A DNA stretch of 64,000 bases from NCBI RefSeq assembly GCF_003610255.1, contig NZ_RAPS01000001.1, positions 310,001 to 374,000 of the forward strand, read 5' to 3'. Positions 1 to 8,327 of the stretch are shown in pieces (position 1 is the first letter of the stretch; every line of letters starts with the position of its first letter). This stretch comes from Streptomyces sp. TLI_171. GTDB taxonomy: Bacteria; Actinomycetota; Actinomycetes; Streptomycetales; Streptomycetaceae. Both the position numbers and the translations under genes were made by a program. Under the pieces are notes generated by a model. It saw only the letters and a list, made by a program, of their open reading frames with translations, did no database searches and was not told the origin of the DNA.

Positions 1-549
1 GAAGGTGGCCCGCCAACCGCCGAGGCCGGTGAGCAGGCCGCCGAGCAGCGGGCCGATCACGGCGACGGTCTGGTTGGCGACGGCCAGCAGGGTGAGCACC
101 CCCGCGGGGCTGTCCTGTCCGGTGCGCCGGGCCTCGGCGCGCAGCAGGGCCATCGCGGCGGGGTAGCCGGCGCAGGTACCGAGGCCGAGGACGACGCGGG
201 CGGCGATCAGCGTCCCGAGGTCGGGGGCGAGGGTGCCGACCACGCCGGCCACGCCCACCAGTGCGGTGCTGGCGAGGAACAGCCGGCGCGGCCCGAACAG
301 GTCGATCAGCCGGCCCACCACGGGCTGCCCGAGCGCGGTGGCCAGGTACAGCGCTGAGACCAGCCAGGCGGTCTGCGCGGGCGAGGCGCCCAGCGCGGCG
401 CCGATCGGCACCAGCGCGACGGCGATGACGGTGGAGTTGATCGGGTTGAGGACGGAGCCCAGCACCATCGGCGGCACCAGCCGCCGGTCGAGGGCGGGTG
501 CTGCGGTCTGCGCGCCGGGGACGGCGGCTGCGGTCGTTCGGTCGGTCAT
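1..549 (-). CDS. MFS drug-efflux transporter, 3' end beyond window
   Basis: The first 183 residues of a major facilitator superfamily transporter are present; the gene continues past the left edge. The N-terminus has the arrangement of DHA2/DHA1 drug:proton antiporters: a first helix with NPINSTVIAVALVPIG and, after helix 2, the loop GRLIDLFGPRR that fits MFS motif A, followed by alternating hydrophobic helices. It lies 64 bp downstream of a MarR gene on the same strand, so the two probably form one operon in which the regulator controls the pump. The substrate cannot be told from the sequence. Family assignment is firm; the length is unknown. Confidence 0.9.
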   Translation of the reverse strand, partial: MTDRTTAAAVPGAQTAAPALDRRLVPPMVLGSVLNPINSTVIAVALVPIGAALGASPAQTAWLVSALYLATALGQPVVGRLIDLFGPRRLFLASTALVGVAGVVGTLAPDLGTLIAARVVLGLGTCAGYPAAMALLRAEARRTGQDSPAGVLTLLAVANQTVAVIGPLLGGLLTGLGGWRATF

Positions 550-613
550 GGTGCGTCTGCCGGTCGTTCGTAGGTGGGTCCGCGGTCGCTCGGGGGCGAG
601 TCGATCGCGCCGG

Positions 614-1066
614 TCACTCGTGCACGAGGCGCTCCAGCACGGCCATCGCCGCGATCACGGTCTGCCGTTCCTCCTCGGTGCACTTCTGCTGCAGTTCGGC
701 GGCCAGCCACTCGCCGCGGGCCCGCCGCCCCTCCTCGGCCCGCCGCCGCCCCTCGGCCGTCAGCACGATGAGCAGCCGCCGCCCGTCCTCGGGGTCGCGC
801 CGCCGCTCGACCAGCCCTTCACCGGCCAGCGTCGCGATGGTGGTCGCCATCGACTGGTGCCGCATCCCCTCCGCCACCGCCAGGTCACTGGTGGTCAGCC
901 CCTGGTCGCCGCTGTCCAACAGCCGCCCCACGGCCGACGCCTGAGTCAGCGTGAAGTCCCCCGTCCCGGCCGCCGCCCGGATCCGCCGCCGCAGCTTCCC
1001 GATCACCGACCGCACCTGCTGCGAGGCACGCACCGCGGACGGCGCCGGTTCGCGATCTCTGCTCAT
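614..1066 (-). CDS. MarR family transcriptional regulator
   Basis: A 150-residue winged-helix repressor of the MarR family. The central part shows the usual pattern: a DNA-recognition region around LTTSDLAVAEGMRHQSMATTI and the wing motif RRRDPEDGRRLLIVLT, then a C-terminal dimerisation helix. It precedes the MFS pump on the same strand and probably represses both genes. The ATG follows a TAGGGT -10 element by six bases with no Shine-Dalgarno sequence, so the transcript is probably leaderless. A palindrome overlaps the -35 region (separate entry). The inducer is unknown. Confidence 0.92.
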   Translation of the reverse strand: MSRDREPAPSAVRASQQVRSVIGKLRRRIRAAAGTGDFTLTQASAVGRLLDSGDQGLTTSDLAVAEGMRHQSMATTIATLAGEGLVERRRDPEDGRRLLIVLTAEGRRRAEEGRRARGEWLAAELQQKCTEEERQTVIAAMAVLERLVHE

Positions 1067-1072
1067 GCCCCC

Positions 1073-1114
1073 ACCCTAGGTTCCCCGCCGCCGAATGTAC
1101 AGTTTCCCTGTACA
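1073..1114 (-). promoter_or_regulatory. marR promoter with embedded operator palindrome
   Basis: On the minus strand the -35 box TGTACA (1096-1101) and the -10 box TAGGGT (1073-1078) are separated by exactly 17 bp, and the start codon of the MarR gene begins six bases after the -10. The perfect inverted repeat TGTACAG-N5-CTGTACA (1096-1114) covers the -35 box. Bound regulator would block RNA polymerase, the expected layout for autorepression. Confidence 0.7.
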
Positions 1115-1270
1115 TCTCGTACTTCCGCGGTCCGGCGCCAGCCGCTACTGTCCGAGCCACGGATCCGGATCTTGCCCCCGAGGGCCGACCGTCACGCGCC
1201 GAGTTCGAGCAGCTCCGCACGCTCATGCGCGACCAGCGGGAGAACTGGGAGGTAAGCCCAACGGCTCCTG

Positions 1271-1864
1271 CTACGTGATGCTCCAGTCCAGCCGGAGCCC
1301 GTAGTCGGCCAGCCAGGCGTGCAGCGCGACGCGGTCGGCGCGGACCAGCGAGCCACCGGTGAAGCGGGGGTCCGAGGTGAGTTCGGCGACCGTGTCGGCC
1401 GGAGGGACGAACGTTTCTGCAGCTTCGGCGGTGTCGAATTCGGCCTCCGCCAGCACGAGTCCGCGCAGCGGGCCCTCGAAGACGTCGACGCCGAACGGGG
1501 CGACGCTCAGCCGGGTCTTCACCAGCTCCGGCCCCGGCAGGGTGGCCAGCAGCAGGCCGTACTCGGCACCCGACAGGTACAGATTGGTGATCAGGCCCTG
1601 CGCCGCGCCGGGCTCGCCCGGCGGGGCGGGGATCTTCTGGGTGAGCTTGTAGGTGCACTCTCCGGTGTCGAGCCGCTCCATCCGCCGCAGCCGCAGCCGG
1701 GTGCCGCTCACGTACCGGTCGGTGATCCGACGGGCGACGGTGACCGCGGCGGGCTCGGGCGCGCGGGCCAGCAGGAAGCGCCGCTCCCGCTCGACCCGCG
1801 CGTACTTGCCGGGCTCCGGCCCCGCGTACGCCCCTTCGACCGACTCCCCCGGGTGTTCCCCCAT
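1271..1864 (-). CDS. CYTH domain protein (triphosphate tunnel family-like)
   Basis: A 197-residue CYTH-fold protein. Near the N-terminus VERERRFLL corresponds to the ExExK signature of CYTH/triphosphatase proteins, with Arg in the usual Lys place, and later strands contain alternating charged residues (TRLRLRRME, YKLTQKI, EFDT) that in the family line the tunnel binding a triphosphate and metal ions. Family members hydrolyse inorganic or organic triphosphates; the substrate here is not known. The ATG at 1864 was chosen because AAGGGAG lies nine bases upstream; a longer frame to 1990 has no ribosome site and is low-complexity. It is probably expressed alone. Confidence 0.82.
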   Translation of the reverse strand: MGEHPGESVEGAYAGPEPGKYARVERERRFLLARAPEPAAVTVARRITDRYVSGTRLRLRRMERLDTGECTYKLTQKIPAPPGEPGAAQGLITNLYLSGAEYGLLLATLPGPELVKTRLSVAPFGVDVFEGPLRGLVLAEAEFDTAEAAETFVPPADTVAELTSDPRFTGGSLVRADRVALHAWLADYGLRLDWSIT

Positions 1865-1998
1865 GACGTGGTTCTCCCTTGCGCTGTCCCCCGTGGCCGC
1901 GCCGCGCCGCCCGTGGCGGCGACCCGCGCGGACTCCCCGTCGGCCGCCCGCACGGGACCCCCGTCGCGGTGTCGGGCGGCTGCCTTCCACAGTAGTGC

Positions 1999-2022
1999 GC
2001 GAACCGCCCCCGTACGGTTCGC
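1999..2022 (-). terminator. Hairpin downstream of the DUF4239 gene
   Basis: GCGAACCG (1999-2006) and CGGTTCGC (2015-2022) form a perfect 8-bp stem with an 8-base loop, 35 bases after the stop of the DUF4239 gene. There is no U-tract, as is usual for actinomycete terminators. Confidence 0.45.
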
Positions 2023-2056
2023 ACGCCCGGATCTCCCGCAGGTTCGGGCTTCCGCG

Positions 2057-2821
2057 CTAACCGCCCAGTGACGGGAACAGGTCGAGGAACGGTTGGGTGG
2101 TGACGGACATGCCGCGGCCGAACGGGTCGTCGAAGTCCCAGATCAGGAACAGCAGGAACCCGATCAGGGCGCTGAACGTGCCGGCCAGGATCAGTTCGCG
2201 CGGCGAGCGGCGGATCTGCAGCGCGAACATCATCCCGATGGTGACCACCGCGCCGATCGTCAGGCCGAACCAGACCACGCCCGGCATGGTCGGACCGACG
2301 TTGCCGCCACGGGAGTTGCGGGCCTCGTCGGCACTGGCGATCCGGTCCATCATCGACTGGTACGCCTGCGCCTCGATGTCGTTCTCCGGGGCCCGCGCGG
2401 CCACGTCGGTGCGCAGCTTGGCGAGCAGCTCGGTGCCTTCGGGCGAGATCTCCCCGTGGCTGCGCATGTACTGCCACTCGGTGTCGACCACGAACGTGAC
2501 GTAGGCGTCGACGTCCTTGTTCACCTGCGCCCGGTAGTCGGCGGGGAACACCTCGGCGCGGGCGCTGACCTCGTGCAGCGCCTGGGCCTCGCGCTGGACG
2601 TCGTCCTGCGCGGCCGCCCGGGACTCCCAGACGCCGGCGATGGCCAGGCCCAGCACGATGGCGTAGACCACGCCGATCATCATCGTGATGTACTCGATGA
2701 CGTCGGGCGTCTCCGAGGTGTCCTCGTCCTCGTCGGCCCTGCGGTGTCTCACCAGCACGACCACGACGACGACCAGGCACGCCCCGGCCATCGCGAGGGC
2801 GAGTGCCAGCCATTCGGACAT
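2057..2821 (-). CDS. DUF4239 (bestrophin-like) membrane protein
   Basis: A 254-residue integral membrane protein with about four transmembrane segments arranged as two pairs: residues about 4-24 and 43-65 at the N-terminus, and about 180-203 and 213-230 near the C-terminus, separated by a soluble helical stretch. This two-plus-two layout, with GVVYAIVLGLAIAGVW in the second helix, matches DUF4239, which is distantly related to bestrophin anion channels. Channel function is not shown. Its ATG follows AGGAGAG in the correct spacing. It is separated from its neighbours by a hairpin and probably forms a single-gene unit. Confidence 0.8.
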   Translation of the reverse strand: MSEWLALALAMAGACLVVVVVVLVRHRRADEDEDTSETPDVIEYITMMIGVVYAIVLGLAIAGVWESRAAAQDDVQREAQALHEVSARAEVFPADYRAQVNKDVDAYVTFVVDTEWQYMRSHGEISPEGTELLAKLRTDVAARAPENDIEAQAYQSMMDRIASADEARNSRGGNVGPTMPGVVWFGLTIGAVVTIGMMFALQIRRSPRELILAGTFSALIGFLLFLIWDFDDPFGRGMSVTTQPFLDLFPSLGG

Positions 2822-2882
2822 GACGAGTCCTCTCCTGAACTGTCCAACACGGATAGGGGTACTGCGATGGGCTGACGGTGCG

Positions 2883-3701
2883 TCAGGAGCGGCCGCGGCG
2901 GCCGACTCCGCCGGCCTTCCCGCGCGGGCGCAGCGCCGCGGCGGCGAGCACCGCCGGCACGGTGACCACCAGCATCGTGGTGGTGGTCGGGGTGGCGCGG
3001 TGCTTGGGCGCGGCCACCGGTGCGGGCGGCGGCGGCAGGTGCACGGACGGCTTGGGCGCGGGCCGGCTGGGCGTGGGAGTCGGGCCGGGCGTCGTCGGCA
3101 CGGGGCTGGGCACGGGCGCCGGGGCCGCGCTGCGGCTGGGCTGCACCGGACGCGGCGCGGGTTTCGGCGGAGCGGGGGTCGGCGTCGGCTTCACCGGCGT
3201 GGGGCTGGGCGTCGGCGTGGGCTTCGGGGTGGGCGTGGGTTTCGGGGTCGGGGTGGGCGTGGGTTTCGGCGTCGGGGTGGGGGTCGGCTTGGGGTGGCAG
3301 TGGTGCCCGTCCCCGTGCTCGTCCTCGCCCTGGTCGTCCCCGTCGCCGCCGCGGCCCTTGCCGCCGCCCTGGCTGTTGCCGTCCCCGGCCCGGCTGTTGC
3401 CTCCGCCCTGCGGCCGGAGCGGGACGTTGACCCCGCTGCCGGCGTCGACCTCGACGTGCACGCCTCCGGCGGTGACCGAGGTGTGCACCTTGACGCAGAT
3501 CTCCAGCCGGTTCCCGTCGCGGTCGTGCGCGGCGGACGCGGCCTGCGCGGCACCGGTGAGCACCGCGCACACCACGGCGACGCCGGCCAGCGCCGTGGCG
3601 GTGCGGGCACCGCGCCGTGCGGTCGGCCGCCCGGTTCTGACGGCGGGTAAGGCGGTCGGCGCCGTCCCGTCGCCGGTGGACGGCCGGTCGTTGCGCTGCA
3701 T
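2883..3701 (-). CDS. Secreted Pro/Thr-repeat protein with C-terminal membrane anchor
   Basis: A 272-residue protein of unknown function. Residues about 30-56 form a signal peptide, followed by a short domain ([23 protein letters not shown]), a Gly/Asp-rich linker, a Pro/Thr tract built on TPTPKP units (about residues 137-180), and a final hydrophobic segment (about 235-255) with an Arg/Lys-rich tail. Such an architecture suits a surface protein whose Pro/Thr stalk spans the cell wall; no LPXTG sorting motif is present, so the C-terminal helix probably anchors it. The start at 3701 places the signal peptide near the N-terminus; no better start is visible. Confidence 0.75.
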   Translation of the reverse strand: MQRNDRPSTGDGTAPTALPAVRTGRPTARRGARTATALAGVAVVCAVLTGAAQAASAAHDRDGNRLEICVKVHTSVTAGGVHVEVDAGSGVNVPLRPQGGGNSRAGDGNSQGGGKGRGGDGDDQGEDEHGDGHHCHPKPTPTPTPKPTPTPTPKPTPTPKPTPTPSPTPVKPTPTPAPPKPAPRPVQPSRSAAPAPVPSPVPTTPGPTPTPSRPAPKPSVHLPPPPAPVAAPKHRATPTTTTMLVVTVPAVLAAAALRPRGKAGGVGRRGRS

Positions 3702-3963
3702 GGGCGTGGTCCAACCTTCCGGTGGCTGTGGGCGACTGGTCTGACTCCGGGCGGGCGGAAACGCTCCCCCGCCGGGTGCGGCCTCTTCGGGTACGGCCGA
3801 AGGGGCCGGAGCGCAGTCGAGGGCGCGTCGGAGGATCTGGGCCGGTCCGCCGCCCTGCCCGGCGGGCAGAAACGGATCGGCATGATCAATCCGACGCACC
3901 CTCAACGTGGTGCGCCGCCGTTTGGTTACGGCCGGCGGCGGGCCGTCGCAGCTCGTCCGCGGA

Positions 3964-5370
3964 TCAGCGGTGCGCGATCTCCACGTTCTCCAGCACGCCG
4001 AGCGCGTCCGGCACCAGGATGGCCGCCGAGTAGTACGCGGTGACCAGGTAGTTGATGACGGCCTTCTCGTCGATGCCCATGAAACGGACCGACAGGCTGG
4101 GCTGGTACTCGTCCGGGATGCCGGTCTGGTGCAGGCCGATGACGCCCTGGTTGTCCTCGCCGGTGCGCACCGCCAGGATGGAGGTGGTGTTCTCCTTGGT
4201 GATCGGGATCTTGTTGCACGGCAGGATCGGGACGCCGCGCCAGGCCGGCACCTTGTGGCCCTGCATGTCGACCGACTCCGGGTACAGGCCGCGGGCGTTG
4301 AACTCGCGGCCGAGCGCGGCGATGGCCTTGGGGTGGGCCAGGAAGAACTCGGTGTCGCGGCGGCGGCTGATCAGCTCGTCCAGGTCGTCGGGGGTGGCCG
4401 GGCCGGAGTGGGTCTGAATGCGCTGGTCGAACGAGCAGTTGGAGAGCAGACCGAACTCGCGGTTGTTGATCAGCTCGTGCTCCTGGCGCTCGCGCAGCGC
4501 CTCCACGGTGAGCTTGAGCTGCTGCTCGATCTGGTTCATCGGCTGGTTGTACAGGTCCGCGACCCGGGAGTGCACCCGCAGCACCGTCTGGGCGATGGAC
4601 AGCTCGTACTCGCGGGGCTTGAGCTCGTAGTCGACGAAGGCGGTGGGCAGCAGGTGCTCGCCCTCGTGGCCGGCCGACATGGCGATCTCGGCCTCGCCGA
4701 GCTCGTTCTGGCGCTGCAGCGGGAGGCTGGCGAAGTCCCGGATGTGGGCCTGCAGGCTCTCGGAGAGGGCCAGCACGGTCTCGAAGTCGGCCCGGCTCAG
4801 GGTCAGCAGGGTGCCGGAGGTCTTGGCGGTGGCGGTGTAGTCCCACGTGGCGTCGGCGTCCAGCAGGGCGTTCTCGCCGAACCGGTCGCCGTCGCCGAGC
4901 ACGCCGACCACGGCGTCGTCACCGTACTTGCCGGTGGAGACCTGGTTGATCTTGCCGTGCGCGATCAGGTGGATCTTGTCGGACGGGGTGCCGCGCTCGA
5001 CCAGCACCTCGCCGGCCCGGAACTCCCGCTGGGCGCACCGGTCGGCGAGCGCGGACAGCACCTCGTCGTCCTCGTAGCCGCGCAGCAGGGCGAGTTCGCC
5101 GAGCTCCCGGGGGATGACCCGGACGTCGCCGCCGGTCTGGATGAACTCGATCCGGCCGTCGCCGACCGTGTACGTCAGTCGCCGGTTGACCCGGTAGGTG
5201 CCGCCGGAGGTCTGCACCCAGGGCAGCATCCGCAGCAGCCAGCGGGAGGTGATCTCCTGCATCTGCGGCGCGGACTTGGTCGTGGTGGCCAGGTTGCGGG
5301 CCGCGGCGGTGGTGAGGCTGGTCTGCTGGCGCTGCGCCTGCTGAGTCTCCGGGCTGCTGTCCACGGACAT
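3964..5370 (-). CDS. eshA: Family 2B encapsulin shell protein (EshA-like)
   Basis: A 468-residue shell protein that self-assembles into a protein nanocompartment. It has the family 2B layout: an N-terminal arm (about 1-85), a cyclic-nucleotide-binding-like domain (about 90-210), and an HK97-fold shell domain (about 230-468) ending [27 protein letters not shown] sequence. The nucleotide-binding domain keeps FGE (164-166) but where classical cAMP sites have Arg-x-Ala it reads DYTATA, so ligand binding may be altered or lost. In S. griseus EshA is known to affect sporulation and antibiotic onset. Family 2B genes usually lie beside a cargo such as a terpene cyclase; none is present here. ATG at 5370 has GAAGGAGAG upstream. 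Confidence 0.92.
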   Translation of the reverse strand: MSVDSSPETQQAQRQQTSLTTAAARNLATTTKSAPQMQEITSRWLLRMLPWVQTSGGTYRVNRRLTYTVGDGRIEFIQTGGDVRVIPRELGELALLRGYEDDEVLSALADRCAQREFRAGEVLVERGTPSDKIHLIAHGKINQVSTGKYGDDAVVGVLGDGDRFGENALLDADATWDYTATAKTSGTLLTLSRADFETVLALSESLQAHIRDFASLPLQRQNELGEAEIAMSAGHEGEHLLPTAFVDYELKPREYELSIAQTVLRVHSRVADLYNQPMNQIEQQLKLTVEALRERQEHELINNREFGLLSNCSFDQRIQTHSGPATPDDLDELISRRRDTEFFLAHPKAIAALGREFNARGLYPESVDMQGHKVPAWRGVPILPCNKIPITKENTTSILAVRTGEDNQGVIGLHQTGIPDEYQPSLSVRFMGIDEKAVINYLVTAYYSAAILVPDALGVLENVEIAHR

Positions 5371-5400
5371 CGGGCCGGGCTCTCCTTCGTCTCGCACGGC

Positions 5401-5419
5401 ATCTGACGAACCGTCAGAT
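5401..5419. promoter_or_regulatory. Perfect palindrome upstream of eshA
   Basis: ATCTGACG-AAC-CGTCAGAT is a perfect inverted repeat with 8-bp arms, ending 31 bases before the eshA start codon. It shares its core with the short palindrome scattered through the window, but here it sits in a leader or promoter rather than after a gene. The rest of 5371-5707 holds a terminator (5644-5680) and no coding sequence that I can recognise. Confidence 0.5.
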
Positions 5420-5643
5420 CCGTGAACGTGATGGGGCATTGGCAAAGGCTGAGAATTCGACGGGGTCGCCCGGGCTGCTCGCTCCGCGTTCCCACCGCCT
5501 TCGGAACACTAGATCGTTCCGGGCCCGAAAGGGCCGTTGGAGCCCTTGCTGCACCCAATCAGGTGAACCTTGGCCACCGGAGGGTTTGGGCGCGCCGACG
5601 CTGCGTCACGCCTGGTCGGCGGCGCTCTCCGGGGTGGACACGC

Positions 5644-5680
5644 CGACGGGGTCCGGCTCCCGAGCAGCCGGACCCCGTCG
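5644..5680 (-). terminator. Strong hairpin after the lipase gene
   Basis: Perfect 15-bp arms, CGACGGGGTCCGGCT (5644-5658) and AGCCGGACCCCGTCG (5666-5680), with a 7-base loop. It lies 27 bases beyond the lipase stop codon and should end transcription before the eshA promoter region. Confidence 0.8.
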
Positions 5681-5707
5681 CCGTCGACCGGCGCTCCGCC
5701 GTCCTCC

Positions 5708-6652
5708 CTACAGCAGCGGGCCGGTGATCGGCAGCACCACCTGGCAGGGGATCGACCGGGGGTGGGCCGGGTCGAGGGCGTTGAGCACGTCGGTCAGCGC
5801 CACCGGGTCGTAGCCGATCTCCAGGTGGTCGGTGGCGTCCGGCGCGCACTGGTCCTGCACCAGGATGTTGGTGACGTGCGGGCCGGCCGGGAGGAAGGAG
5901 TTGGTGTACGGGGTGATCACCTCGTCGTACTTGGTGGCGATCACCGTGTACTCCACGCCCGGGACCGTCGCGCCGCCGGCGTTGAGCGCGGTCAGGAACG
6001 GCGACCCGATCTCCTGCTCCACGCAGGCCCGGCACGGCCCGGACAGGAAGTCGTTGGCGGGCTCCAGGATGTTCAACTGCCGCCCGAGTTCGGTGATCCC
6101 GTCGAGCGTGGTGCCGTAGTTGCTGGGCGAGAGGGCGACCAGCCTGCCGACCTTGGCCGCCCCGCCGAGGTTCTTCAGGTAGTAGCGGGGCAGCATCCCG
6201 CCCTGCGAGTGCCCGACCACGTCGACCTTCGCCGCGCCCGTCGCCGCCAGCACCCGGTCCACGAACCCGGCCATCGTCCGGGCCCCGTCCTCGATCGGCC
6301 CGGTTCCCTGGATCGGCGAACCGGCCGACGGCCCGCCGTAGTTGAAGGCGTAGACGCAGTAGCCCTGGTTGGCGAGCAGCGGTGCGGCGCCGCCCCAGTT
6401 GTCGTTCTGGTTCTCCAGCGTGCCGTGCACCAGCACCACCGGGTTCGGGTGCGCCGCGCTCGGGCGGCAGCTCCAGTCGTTGGCGCCGTCGGGGCTGCTC
6501 CCGGGGAAGAAGAAGCCCGCGACGAAGCCGATCGAGAAGTGGGTCTCCACCGGGCGGTACCAGGTGGCCGCCGCGGGCTGGGTTCCGGCGGCCAGCAGTC
6601 CCGCTGCGGCGAGGGCCGCGACCAGCGCCGCCCGTACGCTCTTTCTCCGCAT
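5708..6652 (-). CDS. Secreted alpha/beta-hydrolase lipase (class 2 lipase-like)
   Basis: A 314-residue exported lipase or esterase that would hydrolyse acylglycerols or other esters outside the cell. Residues 1-30 are a signal peptide (RRK, a hydrophobic run, then AAA before TW). The mature enzyme has the oxyanion HG (76-77), the nucleophile elbow GHSQG with Ser149, and a late DHLEIGYDP that probably supplies the catalytic His. Four Cys (62, 99 and a CRAC pair) could form disulfides as in extracellular lipases. ATG at 6652 has GGAAGG eight bases upstream; the 96 bases before it remain in frame but lack a start with ribosome site. A strong terminator follows. Confidence 0.9.
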   Translation of the reverse strand: MRRKSVRAALVAALAAAGLLAAGTQPAAATWYRPVETHFSIGFVAGFFFPGSSPDGANDWSCRPSAAHPNPVVLVHGTLENQNDNWGGAAPLLANQGYCVYAFNYGGPSAGSPIQGTGPIEDGARTMAGFVDRVLAATGAAKVDVVGHSQGGMLPRYYLKNLGGAAKVGRLVALSPSNYGTTLDGITELGRQLNILEPANDFLSGPCRACVEQEIGSPFLTALNAGGATVPGVEYTVIATKYDEVITPYTNSFLPAGPHVTNILVQDQCAPDATDHLEIGYDPVALTDVLNALDPAHPRSIPCQVVLPITGPLL

Positions 6653-6733
6653 TCCGCACACCTTCCGCCGTCGCCGTCCGATTCGTTCCCGGAATTCCTC
6701 GGCCTCCGGGGTCGGCATGAAGCTAGGAGCGGC

Positions 6734-6748
6734 TTGACGGGCCGTCAA
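6734..6748. repeat. Dispersed palindrome copy, perfect
   Basis: TTGACGG-G-CCGTCAA, a perfect 15-bp copy of the recurring TGACGG-N-CCGTCA palindrome, about 80 bases upstream of the lipase start. Confidence 0.6.
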
Positions 6749-6864
6749 CCGATCGCGCGGCCGTCCGGGGAAAGTGCATCCGCGGGTGCCAGGAATTCCG
6801 TCCCCCCTCCGGGGAAACTGTCACGGGCGCGAGTGTTTCCACCCGCACCACCCCCCGCGGCGGC

Positions 6865-6878
6865 GCACAAGCTTGTGC
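6865..6878. promoter_or_regulatory. Perfect 14-bp palindrome between lipase and PucR-type gene
   Basis: GCACAAGCTTGTGC reads identically on both strands. It lies in the 349-bp gap (6653-7001) between the divergently transcribed lipase and the PucR-type regulator, 124 bases before the regulator start. A binding site for that regulator is the simplest explanation. Nothing else recognisable lies in the gap apart from the 6734-6748 palindrome. Confidence 0.5.
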
Positions 6879-7001
6879 CGAACCTATTGACCGGCGGGTA
6901 ACCCCGCCGCATACTCCCGGTGACCCTGGCTGCAGCCGGGTGTTCGGCGAACGCCGGGCGGCCCGGATCCGGCCGGATTATCGCTACCCGGAGGAGCGGA
7001 A

Positions 7002-8216
7002 TTGGGCGGGCCGTGGGAAGGTCTTCCGCGCGATTTGTCCACGGAAATCAGACCGGAGCAGCAATCGCTCGCGACCGAGATCATCCGCGAGATCCGTTCT
7101 GCCGTCCCGGAATTCGCCCGGCCGCTCTCCGGGCAATTCGGCGCGGGAATCCAGCAGGGCGTGGAGACGGCGCTCGCCGAGTTCGCCGACCGGATCGCCG
7201 GCCTGCCCGCACCCGGACCGCGCCAACTGCGGGTCTACCGTTCGCTGGGGCGCGGCGAACTCGCCGAGGGCCGCAGCCTGGACGCGCTGCAGGCGGCGTT
7301 CCGGCTGGGCGCGCGGATCGCCTGGCGCCGCTACGCCCGGGTGGCACGCCGCCGCGGGCTCGGGCCGGAGCAACTGGTCATCCTCGCCGAGGCGGTGTTC
7401 GCGCACATCGACGAGGTCGCGGCGGCCAGCGTCCAGGGCTACGTGGACGCCCGCACCGACCGCGCGGGCGCGCTGGGCCGGGCCCGCCACCGCCTGCTCG
7501 ACCTGCTGCTGGCGGGCGCCGGCCCCGCGGAAGTGGCGGCCGCCGCGCAGGCCGCGGACTGGCCGCTGCCCGCCCTGGTGGCCGGCGTCTCGCTCGACCC
7601 CCGCCTCCCGCCCGAGCGCCCCGCGCCGCCGCCCCGCCCGACGTACCGTCAGCCGGCCGCCGCCGCGCCGCCGCAGCCACCGGCCCGGCTGCCCGAGCAC
7701 GTGCTCGCCGCGCTGGACGTTCCGCAGCCGCACCTGCTGCTCCCGGACCCGGGGCCGCTGCTCGCCGATCCGCAGCTGTCCGCCGCCCTGCAGGGGCGCG
7801 GTGCGGTGATCGGGCCGGCCGTGCCGCCCGCGCTGGCCGCCCAGTCGCTGCGCTGGGCCCGGCTGGTCCGGGCCTCGCTGGCGGAGCCGCCGAAGCGCCC
7901 GGTGGACTGCCGCGAGCGGCTGGGCGATCTGCTGCTGCTCACCGATCCGGCCCTGGTCCGGCTGATCGCCGAACGGCGGCTGGCCCCGCTCGCGCCGCTC
8001 ACCCCCAAGCAGCGCGACCGCCTCGCCGCCACCCTGCTGGCCTGGCTGCAGACCGGCCGCGGCACCGCGCCCGAGGTCGCCGCCCGCCTCGGCATCCACC
8101 CCCAGACCGCCCGCCAACGCCTCCACCGCGTCCACCAGCTGTTCGGTCCCGCCCTCGCCTCCCCGCACGCCCGCTTCGAACTCGAAGTAGCCCTCCGCGC
8201 CACCGCCGACCCCTGA
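7002..8216 (+). CDS. PucR/CdaR-type helix-turn-helix transcriptional regulator
   Basis: A 404-residue regulator. The N-terminal half (about 20-180) is the helical domain seen in many actinomycete PucR-type proteins (LRVYRSLGRGELAEGRSLDALQAAFRLGARIAWRR-like region), followed by a Pro/Ala-rich linker and a C-terminal helix-turn-helix (about 340-395) with LAATLLAWLQTGRGTAPEVAA and IHPQTARQRLHRV, the hallmark of the PucR/CdaR DNA-binding domain. Start is TTG at 7002, five bases after GGAGGAG. It is divergent from the lipase, which it may control; target and ligand are unknown. Confidence 0.85.
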   Translation: MGGPWEGLPRDLSTEIRPEQQSLATEIIREIRSAVPEFARPLSGQFGAGIQQGVETALAEFADRIAGLPAPGPRQLRVYRSLGRGELAEGRSLDALQAAFRLGARIAWRRYARVARRRGLGPEQLVILAEAVFAHIDEVAAASVQGYVDARTDRAGALGRARHRLLDLLLAGAGPAEVAAAAQAADWPLPALVAGVSLDPRLPPERPAPPPRPTYRQPAAAAPPQPPARLPEHVLAALDVPQPHLLLPDPGPLLADPQLSAALQGRGAVIGPAVPPALAAQSLRWARLVRASLAEPPKRPVDCRERLGDLLLLTDPALVRLIAERRLAPLAPLTPKQRDRLAATLLAWLQTGRGTAPEVAARLGIHPQTARQRLHRVHQLFGPALASPHARFELEVALRATADP

Positions 8217-8234
8217 GGCGTGCCCCCGCGCCCG

Positions 8235-8247
8235 TGACGGTCCGTCA
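8235..8247. repeat. Dispersed palindrome copy
   Basis: TGACGG-T-CCGTCA, perfect, 18 bases after the PucR-type gene and 80 bases before the serine hydrolase start. Confidence 0.55.
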
Positions 8248-8327
8248 GTACCGGGCCGCCGAAAGCCGTTCGGGGACGCAACACTATGATCCGACCGTAG
8301 GCGACCGACGGCGGGGAGGGCAGCGGC

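Noticed and set aside
1141..1278. Coding-like stretch between the marR operator and the CYTH gene, reading SRAEFEQLRTLMRDQREN
   Set aside because: It lacks a start codon and ribosome site, and is too short to assign. It may be a gene fragment but I cannot support it as a feature.
885..2813. Long minus-strand open frame of 642 codons
   Set aside because: It crosses the ends of three well-supported genes in the wrong frame, has Arg/Gly/Pro-rich composition without domain signatures, and is the antisense or shifted shadow typical of high-GC DNA.
3170..3300. Regularly repeated short units resembling a repeat array
   Set aside because: They encode the TPTPKP stalk of a secreted protein; the repeats are six codons or fewer with no spacers, so this is not a CRISPR array.
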